A stretch of DNA of 64,000 nt from JBQTII01 sp052387905 (lineage in GTDB: Bacteria > Actinomycetota > Actinomycetes > Sporichthyales > Sporichthyaceae), in NCBI GenBank assembly GCA_052387905.1, contig JBQTIR010000010.1, positions 124,001 through 188,000 on the forward strand, in the 5' to 3' direction. The position numbers and the translations under genes are program-made. Shown here in pieces: positions 43,131 through 50,556 of the stretch (its first letter is position 1; each line of letters begins with the position of its first letter). The notes beneath the pieces were generated by a model that was not told the DNA's origin, searched no databases, and saw only the letters and a program-made list of their open reading frames with translations.

Positions 43131-44276
43131 TCAGCGCAGGGCGCGGAGTCCAGTCCGCACCTGGTCGACGAAGAGCTCCGGCGCCTGCATCGCGGCGAAG
43201 TGACCCCCGGTGGCGGGGACGTCGAAGTAGCGCAGGTTCGGGTACCGGGTGCGGGCCCAGCGCTCGGACAGGGTGAAGATGTCGTCCGGGAAGCAGGAGT
43301 AGGCGGTCGGTGCGGGGACCGGGCTGAAGTCGGTGAAGACCGCGCCGAGGGACTCCCAGTACAGGCGGGCGGAGCTCGTCGCCGTCCCGGTCAGCCAGTA
43401 GAGGCTGATGTTGTCGAGCAGGTGGTCGCGGGAGAACGCCGGCTCCGGGTGCTCCACCCCGCTCCAGGCTTGGAACTTCTCCAGGATCCAGGCACATTGC
43501 CCGGCGGGGGAGTCGGTGAGGCCGTAACCGAGGGTCTGCGGCGCCGTCATCTGCTGCTGGGAGTACCCGTTGCCGCTGGCCGCGTAGGCGCCCATCTTTT
43601 GCAGGCCGGCCTGCTCGTCCTCGGTCAGCTCGCCGAAGGCCAGCACGGACTCGGGGTTGGCGATCGCGAGATTGAGGTGGATCCCCTCGACGGCGTGCGC
43701 ATGGTGCTCGGCGCCGAGCGCGGTCGCGATGATCGCCCCCCAGTCCCCGCCCTGGGCCAGGAAGCGCGGGTAGCCCAGAGCGGCCATCACCTCGACCCAG
43801 GCCGAGGCAATCTTGGGTACGCCCCACCCCGGTTTCGTGGGCTTGGCGCTGAAGGCGAAGCCGGGCAGTGACGGGCACACCACGTGGAACGCGTCGGCCG
43901 GGTCACCGCCATGGGCACGCGGGTCGCTCAGCGGCCCGATGACATCCGCGAACTCCATGACGGACCCGGGCCAGCCGTGCGTCATGAGCAACGCCTTCGC
44001 GTCCGGCTCGGGGGAGCGGGCGTGAAGGACGTGGATGTCGACGCCGTCGATGGTGATCAGAGCCTGCTCGAAAGCGTTCAACCGCTTCTCGGCCCGCCGC
44101 CAGTCGTAACTCGTCGCCCAGTACTCGCAGACCTCGCGGACGTAGTCCAACGGAATGCCCTGCGACCAGTCGCCCACGGTCTGCGCGTCCGGCCAGCGGG
44201 TGCGGGCAAGCCGCTCGCGCAGGTCCGTCAGGTCGGCTTCGGGAATGTCGACGCGGAAAGGGGTGATGGAGGCCAT
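43131..44276 (-). CDS. Epoxide hydrolase (EHN-domain), second copy
   Basis: A 381-residue alpha/beta hydrolase with an EHN N-terminal domain (ITPFRVDIPEADLTDLRERLARTRWP), oxyanion HGWPGSVMEF (about 100), nucleophile GGDWGAIIAT (Asp about 177), cap-domain Tyr residues, and the distal GGHFAAMQAPELF His (about 362). It is a clear paralogue of the hydrolase at 16699-17868, sharing domain order but with moderate identity. It lies between sodC and parC, nine bases from the parC stop. The substrate is unknown. Confidence 0.9.
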   Translation of the reverse strand: MASITPFRVDIPEADLTDLRERLARTRWPDAQTVGDWSQGIPLDYVREVCEYWATSYDWRRAEKRLNAFEQALITIDGVDIHVLHARSPEPDAKALLMTHGWPGSVMEFADVIGPLSDPRAHGGDPADAFHVVCPSLPGFAFSAKPTKPGWGVPKIASAWVEVMAALGYPRFLAQGGDWGAIIATALGAEHHAHAVEGIHLNLAIANPESVLAFGELTEDEQAGLQKMGAYAASGNGYSQQQMTAPQTLGYGLTDSPAGQCAWILEKFQAWSGVEHPEPAFSRDHLLDNISLYWLTGTATSSARLYWESLGAVFTDFSPVPAPTAYSCFPDDIFTLSERWARTRYPNLRYFDVPATGGHFAAMQAPELFVDQVRTGLRALR

Positions 44277-44285
44277 GGGGGGAGC

Positions 44286-46718
44286 TTAGGAGGAACCGAC
44301 CGGCCCGCCCAGGGCGGCGACGGGCTTGTCGAGGCGGACCCCCGAGCCGTCGCGGCGACCGTCGGCCTCAGGCAGGGGGACCGGAGCGCCGGTGGGCCCG
44401 CTGGCCTTGGCCGGAGCCGGGCCGGCCCAGCCCAGGGTGAGGACGTCCTCGCCCTTGAGGAAGCGGTGACAGCGCACGCCGCCGGTCCCGCGGCCTTTCC
44501 CGGGGTACTCGTGCAACGGGGTCAGTTTGATGGTGCCGAAGCCGTCGTCGAGGGTCCCGGTGCTGCCCGCGATGGTGACCAGCACCGACTCGGCGTCGGA
44601 CTCGACGCTGCCGAACCAGAGCACGGACATCTTGGGGGCGAGACGGATGCCGGCCATGCCGGCGGCCGAGCGGCCCTGCGCGCTGACCCCGGCGGCGCCG
44701 AAGCGCAGCAACTGGGCATCGGTGGTGACGAACACCAGGTCGGCGCCCTCGGTGGGCTGGGCGATGCCGACGACGCGGTCGCCCGGCTTGAGCGCGATGA
44801 TCTCCCACTCCTCGCCCTTGGCCGGAACGTCGTACTTCAGGCGCTTGACGACGCCGGCGGCGGTGCCGATAGCCACCGGCGGCGCGGCCGGGTCCAGGCT
44901 CACGAGTCCCACGACCTTCTCGCCCTTGATCAGCGCGGCGAACTCGGTGACCGGTCCGCCGCCGGACAGTGCGGGCGGGCTCGCCGTGGGGGGCAGAGAG
45001 GGCATGTCCGTGATCGGTACCCGCAGCATGCGTCCGGTGCTGGTCACGACACCGACGTAGCCGCGGGCGGTCGCCGGGACGCACGAGATGACGACGTCAT
45101 GCTTGGCGCGCGAGCCTTCCGTCGGCAGCGGGTCGGCATTGGTGGTGCGGGCGAGCAGGCCCGTGGAGGACAGCAGGACCCAGCACGGGTCGTCGGTGAT
45201 CTCCAGCGGCACTGCCGCCGCCGGGACCCCGGCGGACTCCAACAGGACCGTGCGCCGCGGGTCGGCATGGGCGTCCGAGATGGCCTTGAGTTCGTTGCTG
45301 ACGGTCTTACGTAACAGGGTGTCAGATTCCAGGATCGCGGTGAGGGCGGCGATGCGTTCGCGCAGCTCGCCCTGCTCGCGCTCGAGCTCGAGCTTGTCGT
45401 AGCGGGTGAGGCGGCGCAGCGGAGTGTCCAGGATGTAGGTGGCCTGGATGTCGGAGAGGTCGAAGATCTCCATCAGACGGGTCTTCGCCGACGCGCTGTC
45501 ATCGCTGGTGCGGATGACCGCGATGACCTCGTCGATGTTGAGCAGCGCGATCAGCAGACCATCGACCAGGTGCAGGCGGTCGGTGGCCTTGCCGCGCTGA
45601 AACTCGCTACGCCGCCGTACGACGCTGAAGCGGTGGTCGAGGTAGACCTGCAGCAGTTCCTTCAGGCCGAGGGTGAGCGGTTGCCCATCGACGAGGGCGA
45701 CGTTGTTGATGGAGAACGAGTCCTCCATCGGGGTCTGGCGGTAGAGCTCGGCCAGCACCGCGTCCGGGTTGAAGCCGCCCTTGACCTTGATGACGAGGTT
45801 GAGCCCGCGCTCGCCGTCGGACAGGTCGGTGATCTCGGAGATCCCGGCGAGCTTGCGGGCGGTGACCAGGTCCTTGATCCGGGCCATCACCTTCTCCGGA
45901 CCCACGCCGTAGGGAAGTTCGGTGACGACGATTGCCTTCTGACGTGTCGTCACGGCCTCGATGTGTGCGGTGGCGCGGATCTTGAAGCTGCCTCGGCCGT
46001 TCTCGTACGCCTCGCGGATACCTTCCAGTCCGATGACCGTGCCGCCGGTGGGCAAATCGGGGCCGGGGATGAAGCGCATCAGCGCGTCGAGGTCGGCCTT
46101 CGGGTGCGCGATCAGGTGCCGGGCGGCCGCGATCACCTCGCCGAGGTTGTGCGGGGCCATGTTGGTGGCCATGCCGACCGCGATGCCGGCGGCGCCGTTG
46201 ACGAGCAGGTTCGGGTAGGCGGCCGGCAGCACCGCCGGCTCGCTCTCCCGGCCGTCGTAGTTGGGGGCGAAGTCGACGGTGTCGGAGTGGATGTCGCGTA
46301 CGAGATCCATCGCGGCCGGGGTGAGGCGGCACTCGGTGTAACGCATGGCGGCCGGGCCGTCGTCGAGACTGCCGAAGTTTCCCTGCGGATGCACCAGCGG
46401 CAGGCGCATCGAGAAGGGCTGAGCCATCCGGACCAGGGCGTCGTAGATCGCGCCGTCGCCGTGCGGGTGCAGCCGGCCCATCACCTCGCCGACCACCCGG
46501 GCGCTCTTGACCGTCGCGGTGTCCGGGCGTAGGCCCATCTCAGCCATCTGGAACAGGATCCGGCGGTGGACGGGCTTGAGACCGTCGCGCGCGTCGGGCA
46601 GGGCCCGGGAGTAGATGACGGAGTACGCGTACTCCAGGAACGAGCCCGACATCTCCGCGGAGACGTCGGTCTCGATGATCTGCTCGCCGGGGTGGGTCGG
46701 GGGAGAGGGGTACGCCAT
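44286..46718 (-). CDS. parC: Type II topoisomerase subunit A (topoisomerase IV ParC)
   Basis: DNA-cleaving subunit of topoisomerase IV, 810 residues. The winged-helix breakage region has GRLHPHGDGAIYDALVRMAQPF (about 80-100) and the catalytic Tyr in PAAMRYTECRL (about 127). The C-terminal half (from about 500) shows the beta-pinwheel repeats with several LLxRT/VxxLK-type blades but a degenerate GyrA box, which favours ParC over GyrA. The residue equivalent to GyrA Ser83 is Gly. Convergent with parE/sodC; divergent from the Uma2 gene across a 140-base region. Confidence 0.9.
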   Translation of the reverse strand: MAYPSPPTHPGEQIIETDVSAEMSGSFLEYAYSVIYSRALPDARDGLKPVHRRILFQMAEMGLRPDTATVKSARVVGEVMGRLHPHGDGAIYDALVRMAQPFSMRLPLVHPQGNFGSLDDGPAAMRYTECRLTPAAMDLVRDIHSDTVDFAPNYDGRESEPAVLPAAYPNLLVNGAAGIAVGMATNMAPHNLGEVIAAARHLIAHPKADLDALMRFIPGPDLPTGGTVIGLEGIREAYENGRGSFKIRATAHIEAVTTRQKAIVVTELPYGVGPEKVMARIKDLVTARKLAGISEITDLSDGERGLNLVIKVKGGFNPDAVLAELYRQTPMEDSFSINNVALVDGQPLTLGLKELLQVYLDHRFSVVRRRSEFQRGKATDRLHLVDGLLIALLNIDEVIAVIRTSDDSASAKTRLMEIFDLSDIQATYILDTPLRRLTRYDKLELEREQGELRERIAALTAILESDTLLRKTVSNELKAISDAHADPRRTVLLESAGVPAAAVPLEITDDPCWVLLSSTGLLARTTNADPLPTEGSRAKHDVVISCVPATARGYVGVVTSTGRMLRVPITDMPSLPPTASPPALSGGGPVTEFAALIKGEKVVGLVSLDPAAPPVAIGTAAGVVKRLKYDVPAKGEEWEIIALKPGDRVVGIAQPTEGADLVFVTTDAQLLRFGAAGVSAQGRSAAGMAGIRLAPKMSVLWFGSVESDAESVLVTIAGSTGTLDDGFGTIKLTPLHEYPGKGRGTGGVRCHRFLKGEDVLTLGWAGPAPAKASGPTGAPVPLPEADGRRDGSGVRLDKPVAALGGPVGSS

Positions 46719-46790
46719 GGGCTGATTCTCCCGGGTGGCAAGGGATCCGCGCTGCAGCGGCGCGCTCTGCGATCAGTCCCGTCGCACCGC

Positions 46791-46819
46791 TTGCGGCGAC
46801 GCTTCCCAAGTCCTAGTGT
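46791..46819 (+). promoter_or_regulatory. Promoter of the Uma2 nuclease gene
   Basis: TTGCGG (46791-46796) and TAGTGT (46814-46819) are 17 bases apart, a good sigma-A promoter. The last base of the -10 box is the first base of the LexA box. Confidence 0.65.
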
Positions 46820-46834
46820 CGAACATGTGTTCGA
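46819..46834. promoter_or_regulatory. Perfect LexA-binding SOS box
   Basis: TCGAACATGTGTTCGA matches the actinobacterial/Gram-positive LexA consensus TCGAAC-N4-GTTCGA without a mismatch, inside a longer perfect dyad (TGTCGAACA / TGTTCGACA). It abuts the -10 box of the Uma2 promoter, the position for repression. parC begins about 100 bases away on the other strand, so it could be affected too. Confidence 0.85.
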
Positions 46835-46858
46835 CAAATGGTCGACAGGGGGACTTCG

Positions 46859-47449
46859 ATGGTGACTGGCTACACCGACGCCTACCCTGGAGTGGTGGAT
46901 GTCCTGATCCTCGATGCTCCCCAGGCGATGCTCGATGAGCGGCGCGCCCTCGGCCTCGACAGACGAGACGAGATGTGGGACGGGGTTGTGCACATGGTTC
47001 CGCCGGCCAAGGACGCTCATCAGGGCCTGAGTCTGGAGTTCTACGACGTCGTAGGCGCTCTTGCGCGGGCGCTGGGTCTGGTGCCGCGGTTGGAGACCGG
47101 ATTGTTCGATTCGGACTCCAACTTCCGGGTCCCGGACCAGCTCTACCGTCGTCCGGATCACGGGTCCGAGCGCGGCGCCGAGGGTGCCGAACTGGTCGTC
47201 GAGGTGCGCTCGCCGAACGACGAGACCTACCGCAAGATGCCGTTCTACGCCGAGCGGGGTGTGCGCGAGATGCTCGTTCTGCATCCCGAGCCTCGCGCGT
47301 TCGAGTTGTACCGACTGGTCGAGGGTGAGCTGCGTCAGGTCGCTCCCGATGACGACGGTTCGGTGGTCAGCGAGGTCCTCGGGATCACCCTGCGAGTCAC
47401 CGACGGTGCCCTGCACCTGACCTGGTCTGGCGGCGCTGCGGCGATTTAG
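46859..47449 (+). CDS. Uma2-family endonuclease (DUF820), predicted SOS-inducible
   Basis: A 196-residue restriction-endonuclease-like protein. The PD-(D/E)xK-type core is seen as RVPDQLYRRPD (about 97-107), AELVVEVRSPNDETYRKMPFYAERGVREMLVLHP (about 115-150; catalytic Glu in VVEV) and a C-terminal ELYRL strand. Uma2 proteins are abundant in cyanobacteria and actinomycetes and their role is unknown. The ATG at 46859 has GGGGG five bases upstream and is preferred to an ATG seven codons earlier. A perfect LexA box overlaps its -10, so it should be induced by DNA damage. Confidence 0.85.
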   Translation: MVTGYTDAYPGVVDVLILDAPQAMLDERRALGLDRRDEMWDGVVHMVPPAKDAHQGLSLEFYDVVGALARALGLVPRLETGLFDSDSNFRVPDQLYRRPDHGSERGAEGAELVVEVRSPNDETYRKMPFYAERGVREMLVLHPEPRAFELYRLVEGELRQVAPDDDGSVVSEVLGITLRVTDGALHLTWSGGAAAI

Positions 47450-47458
47450 GCTCGGCAG

Positions 47459-48067
47459 GTGGCTGCTGACACTCGGGACGGCTCCGAGCCGAGGGAGCCG
47501 CCGTGGCGTCCGCTTGCGGCTCCGGCAAGGTGTCTGGACGGGCTGGGCCTCACGCTCAGCGCCTGGACCGGCCAGGAGGCCGATGCGTTGTACGCAGCGA
47601 TCGCTTCGTCTCGCGAGCATCTGCTGCCGTGGATGGGCTGGGCGCAATCGGCATCTCCGGACAACACCACGAAGTTCCTGGCGTCAGCGGCGCACGGATG
47701 GGCGGACCGCTCGGTCTTCGAGTACCGCATCGGGCCGCCCGGGGGCGGGCCCGGAGTGCTTGGCGCGTGCGGCCTGATGGCCCGCACGGACCCGGGGGAA
47801 CTGGAGATCGGCTACTGGGTGCGGGTCGACGTCGTCGGGCGTCAACTGGCCACGCGCGCCACCGCGCTGCTGGTCCGGGCCGGCCTCGCGCTGGCTGGAG
47901 TCGAACGGATCCTCATTCGCCATCACCCGGACAACGCGCACAGCCGTGCAGTGCCGCAGCGGCTCGGTTTCCGGCTCCTGCCTGGCACCGTCGACGGCCC
48001 GCCCGGCAGCGGAGAACGTCATTGCGGGTGGGTTCTGACGGCCGCGGATATGCGGTGCGCCGATTGA
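47459..48067 (+). CDS. GNAT-family N-acetyltransferase, RimJ/RimL-like
   Basis: A 202-residue acetyltransferase from a GTG nine bases after the Uma2 stop. The RimJ-type pattern is visible: LTLSAWTGQEADALYAAIASSREHLLPWMGWA at the N-terminus, GELEIGYWVRVDVVGRQLATRATALL with an acetyl-CoA loop (VGRQLATRA, about 125-135; weaker than the classic RGxGxA), and LIRHHPDNAHSRAVPQRLGFRL. The acceptor, protein or small molecule, is unknown. Close spacing suggests that it shares the SOS-controlled transcript. Confidence 0.85.
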   Translation: MAADTRDGSEPREPPWRPLAAPARCLDGLGLTLSAWTGQEADALYAAIASSREHLLPWMGWAQSASPDNTTKFLASAAHGWADRSVFEYRIGPPGGGPGVLGACGLMARTDPGELEIGYWVRVDVVGRQLATRATALLVRAGLALAGVERILIRHHPDNAHSRAVPQRLGFRLLPGTVDGPPGSGERHCGWVLTAADMRCAD

Positions 48068-48095
48068 GAGCTTGGCCGGGGCCCTGGGCGCCTGT

Positions 48096-48187
48096 AATGC
48101 GCAGCGGGTCAGTTCCGGGCGGTGATCGGCGTCCGGAACTGACCCCTGGCGCATTAGGCAGGTGACTGTGCTCAGTAATGAGCAATG
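48096..48187 (+). repeat. Family C bipartite hairpin element, copy C1
   Basis: A 60-base hairpin: AATGCG, five bases, GGGTCAGTTCCGG, loop, CCGGAACTGACCC, then CGCATT (48150-48155). Fourteen bases later comes a second small hairpin GCTCA-gtaa-TGAGC. Copy C2 at 49782-49871 has the same layout in the same orientation, including an identical GGCGGTGATCG loop stretch. The two copies flank the ECF sigma operon. The remaining 78 bases to 48265 hold nothing else. Confidence 0.85.
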
Positions 48188-48265
48188 GGTTGGGCTCAGG
48201 CCTGGTCATTCGCGGTTCGGTGGCGGTGGCGATCAGGACGCCGGAGAAGGAGCCGAGCAGGTTCT

Positions 48266-49108
48266 CTAATCGCTCGCCGAGGGACCTACTCTTTGCGCTG
48301 CGCGCTCCCGATCCCGGACGCTGCCGGGCGCCATCTCGGGGTCCGACGCGGCGTTGATCAGGGCGTTCTCGAGGGACGCCAGCCACGCCTTGACGGTAGG
48401 GCGCGGGACGCTTTCGGTGCGGATATCCACGGTGTCGGGGATCACCGCGAGCGAGACGTCCACGACGTCGCCGTCCTGCTGCGTCACGAACACGTGCCGG
48501 ATCTCGACCGGGACACTCGGTTCGAGCGGTGCGCCGGTGGCGCCGAAGCGGACTACCCGCCCATCCGCGAGCGTGCGGTACCGGCACACATACCCGGGTA
48601 CGTCCGGGGCACAGCCCGGCTCTCCCTGCGGTTCGGTGGAGACGCGCACGTGCGCCCGTGCGGTGTATCCGTCCGGTAAGCCCTCGGCGCTGGGGCTTCC
48701 TCGCGTCACCACGAGCGAATCCTGGAACGGCGGGGTAGCCGTCGGGTTCTCCGGTTGGAAGTCCGGGCCGAGTGCGGCGCGCAGGACGCGGAGGTTGATG
48801 GCGTGTGCGCCCGCTTCGTCCAGCCCGGTGCTGGCGGGCGCCGAAGTCGCCGCCGGTCCCGCCGGGGGCAGCACGACGAGGCGGTCGTCGGTGCCCAGGC
48901 TGGGGCTGCCGGCAATCAGGGCGATCGCGGCGGCGCCGGCCAGCACGGCCGCGGAGGCCCCCCCGAATGCCTGGCGGCGGCGCCGGATTCGGCGTCCGGC
49001 GACGATCGCCGGGGCGGTCACGTCACGCAGCGCGGGCTCGGACCCGGTCCGGGCCGCCCGCAGCATCGCGACAACGTCGTCCTCGTCCAGCGGCTTGTCA
49101 GCGGTCAT
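48266..49108 (-). CDS. Membrane-anchored partner of the SigE-type sigma factor
   Basis: A 280-residue protein: a cytoplasmic N-terminus of about 48 residues ending in a basic RRIRRRRQAFGG, one membrane helix (about 49-67, ASAAVLAGAAAIALIAG), and an extracytoplasmic domain of roughly 200 residues with two Cys (CAPDVPGYVC). No zinc-binding HxxxCxxC anti-sigma motif is present. The start overlaps the sigma-factor stop (ATGA). This pairing is standard for SigE-family ECF factors of actinomycetes, whose partner proteins are often unlike known anti-sigmas. Role as anti-sigma is inferred. Confidence 0.75.
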   Translation of the reverse strand: MTADKPLDEDDVVAMLRAARTGSEPALRDVTAPAIVAGRRIRRRRQAFGGASAAVLAGAAAIALIAGSPSLGTDDRLVVLPPAGPAATSAPASTGLDEAGAHAINLRVLRAALGPDFQPENPTATPPFQDSLVVTRGSPSAEGLPDGYTARAHVRVSTEPQGEPGCAPDVPGYVCRYRTLADGRVVRFGATGAPLEPSVPVEIRHVFVTQQDGDVVDVSLAVIPDTVDIRTESVPRPTVKAWLASLENALINAASDPEMAPGSVRDRERAAQRVGPSASD

Positions 49109-49641
49109 CGGGATTCTCCAGTTCCTGCACCGACGGTGGCCCCGTTAAGGAGCGACCGCATCCCGGCCAGGCCCTTGGCGGACTGGCTCTTGACCGTGCC
49201 CGTGGTGATGCCGAGCAGCGCCGCGGTGGCCTCGACGTCGAGGTCCTCGATGTAGCGCAGGACGACGACGGCTCGCTGCCGGGCAGGCAGCCCGGACAGG
49301 GCGGCCACGACCTCGAGGGTCAGCCCATCGGTGTCGGGTGTGCCGCGCTCAGGCAGGCGCTCGGCGGCGTGCTCGCGGCGCCAGGGTCGGCGCCGGTCGT
49401 CGATCGCCGCGTTGACGACGGCCCGGTGCGCGTAGCGCTGCGGGCCGTCCTCCCGGTTGATCCGCGACCAGCGCGCGTAGACCTGGGCCAGGGCGGTCTG
49501 GACGATGTCCTCCGCCCGGTGCCAGTCACCGCACACCAGGTACGCCACGCGGCGCAGTCGACGCTGGGAGGCGCGCACGAACGTCGCGAACTCCTCCTCG
49601 TCGCCGGAGCCGACACCACTGGGTCCCACCGCGAGCCTCAT
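49105..49641 (-). CDS. SigE-family ECF RNA polymerase sigma factor
   Basis: A 178-residue ECF sigma. Region 2 (about 15-80) includes EEFATFVRASQRRLRRVAYLVCGDWHRAEDIVQTALAQVYARWSRI in outline; region 4 (about 110-165) includes LPARQRAVVVLRYIEDLDVEATAALLGITTGTVKSQSAKGLAGM. The sequence is typical of the SigE subgroup of actinomycete ECF factors. It is cotranslated with the membrane protein downstream. A possible autoregulated promoter is noted at 49712-49735. Confidence 0.9.
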   Translation of the reverse strand: MRLAVGPSGVGSGDEEEFATFVRASQRRLRRVAYLVCGDWHRAEDIVQTALAQVYARWSRINREDGPQRYAHRAVVNAAIDDRRRPWRREHAAERLPERGTPDTDGLTLEVVAALSGLPARQRAVVVLRYIEDLDVEATAALLGITTGTVKSQSAKGLAGMRSLLNGATVGAGTGESR

Positions 49642-49711
49642 CCCGTTGGGCGCGTCGGGCCAGCATCGGATGTCTCCCGCACCCGGCGCTGCCCTCTTCT
49701 CTCCCAGTCTT

Positions 49712-49735
49712 ACGGAATTGGTGCCCCCGGAGGTT
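49712..49735 (-). promoter_or_regulatory. Candidate ECF-type promoter of the sigma operon
   Basis: On the minus strand GGCAAC (AAC at 49735-49733) and CGTAAGA (CGT at 49714-49712) are separated by 18 bases, resembling the AAC...CGT core of ECF promoters, about 70 bases before the sigma start. The spacer is slightly long. Suggestive only. Confidence 0.3.
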
Positions 49736-49781
49736 GCCGCGCAGGCCAGAAATCTGCGCGAGCGCGGGTTGGGTGCCCTCC

Positions 49782-49871
49782 AATGCGCTGCGGGCCGAAA
49801 TCAGGCGGTGATCGACGCCCGAAACTCACCCGCTACGCATTAGACAGGTGCCGTTGCTCAGTAATGAGCAA
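49782..49871 (+). repeat. Family C bipartite hairpin element, copy C2
   Basis: AATGCG (49782-49787) pairs with CGCATT (49836-49841) over the same 60 bases as in C1. The inner stem is less perfect here. The second hairpin is TTGCTCA-gtaa-TGAGCAA (49854-49871), two pairs longer than in C1. Same orientation as C1, 1.69 kb away. Confidence 0.85.
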
Positions 49872-49962
49872 CGGGTGGGGTTCTCTGTCGTGGGGGTGGG
49901 TCTATCTCGACCCACGCGCGTGATCCCGGAGCGCACGAGGAACTGCCCGGCCGGGTGCAAAG

Positions 49963-50556
49963 ATGGGTGACATGGCGGACACCGGCGTTTTCCAGCACCT
50001 GCGCTCCACGATCCAGCGCGGGGGTTACTACCCCGAGCTGGTCGCCGAGGGCATCGAGGTCGCCGCCGGTCAGGAGCCGATCCGCGCCTACCTGGTCCAC
50101 CAGGAGACGACGCTCGATGGCGAGGAGATCCGCCGGCACGTCACGGTCCTCGCGCTCACCCCCACCCGGCTGATCGTCGGGCATACCGACGAGCACGGCT
50201 CCGACGAGAACAACCCGGTCGCGCACGCCACCACCTCGACCGAGAGCCTCGCGCTGAGCCGGATCTCGGCGGTCGTGCTCAGCCGCACGGTGGCCGACCC
50301 CGCCCGCTACAAGGTCGGCACCGCGCCGACCGAGGTGGTCCTCACCGTCGGCTGGGGCGCAGTGAGCCGGATCGACCTGGAACCGGCCAGTTGCGGGGAC
50401 CCGCAGTGCGAGGCCGACCACGGCTACACCGGCACCGTGAGCAGCGATGACCTTTCCGTACGGGTGAGTGAGGCCGGCGACGGCAAGGAGTCCGTGGCGG
50501 AGATGCTCGCCTTCGCCAGCGCCCTGTCCGCGGCGGTCGGTGCGGTCGCCGGGTGA
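49963..50556 (+). CDS. DUF5998 family protein
   Basis: A 197-residue actinobacterial protein of unknown function. Family landmarks are strong: RGGYYPELVAEGIEVA, YLVHQETTLDGEEIRRHVTVLALTPTRLIVGHTDEH in outline, TTSTESLALSRISAVVLSR, and VGWGAVSRIDLEPASCGDPQCEADHGYTG with two Cys. It begins with MGDMADTG; the second Met (49972) is an alternative start. It is followed, with a GTGA overlap, by the phosphodiesterase gene, a pairing that suggests joint action. Confidence 0.88.
   Translation: MGDMADTGVFQHLRSTIQRGGYYPELVAEGIEVAAGQEPIRAYLVHQETTLDGEEIRRHVTVLALTPTRLIVGHTDEHGSDENNPVAHATTSTESLALSRISAVVLSRTVADPARYKVGTAPTEVVLTVGWGAVSRIDLEPASCGDPQCEADHGYTGTVSSDDLSVRVSEAGDGKESVAEMLAFASALSAAVGAVAG

Larger units (their letters stand above)
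49642..49962. other. 321-base divergent intergenic region upstream of the ECF sigma gene
   Basis: It contains a possible ECF promoter for the sigma gene (49712-49735, minus strand) and family C copy C2 (49782-49871). The right-hand 90 bases lead into the DUF5998 gene; GGTGGGG and GGGGGTGGG runs there are G-rich but have no clear function. No coding sequence is supported. Confidence 0.6.

Noticed and set aside
48096..49871. Composite transposon around the sigma operon
   Set aside because: No transposase, no inverted terminal repeats and no target duplication found; the direct hairpin repeats alone do not prove mobility.
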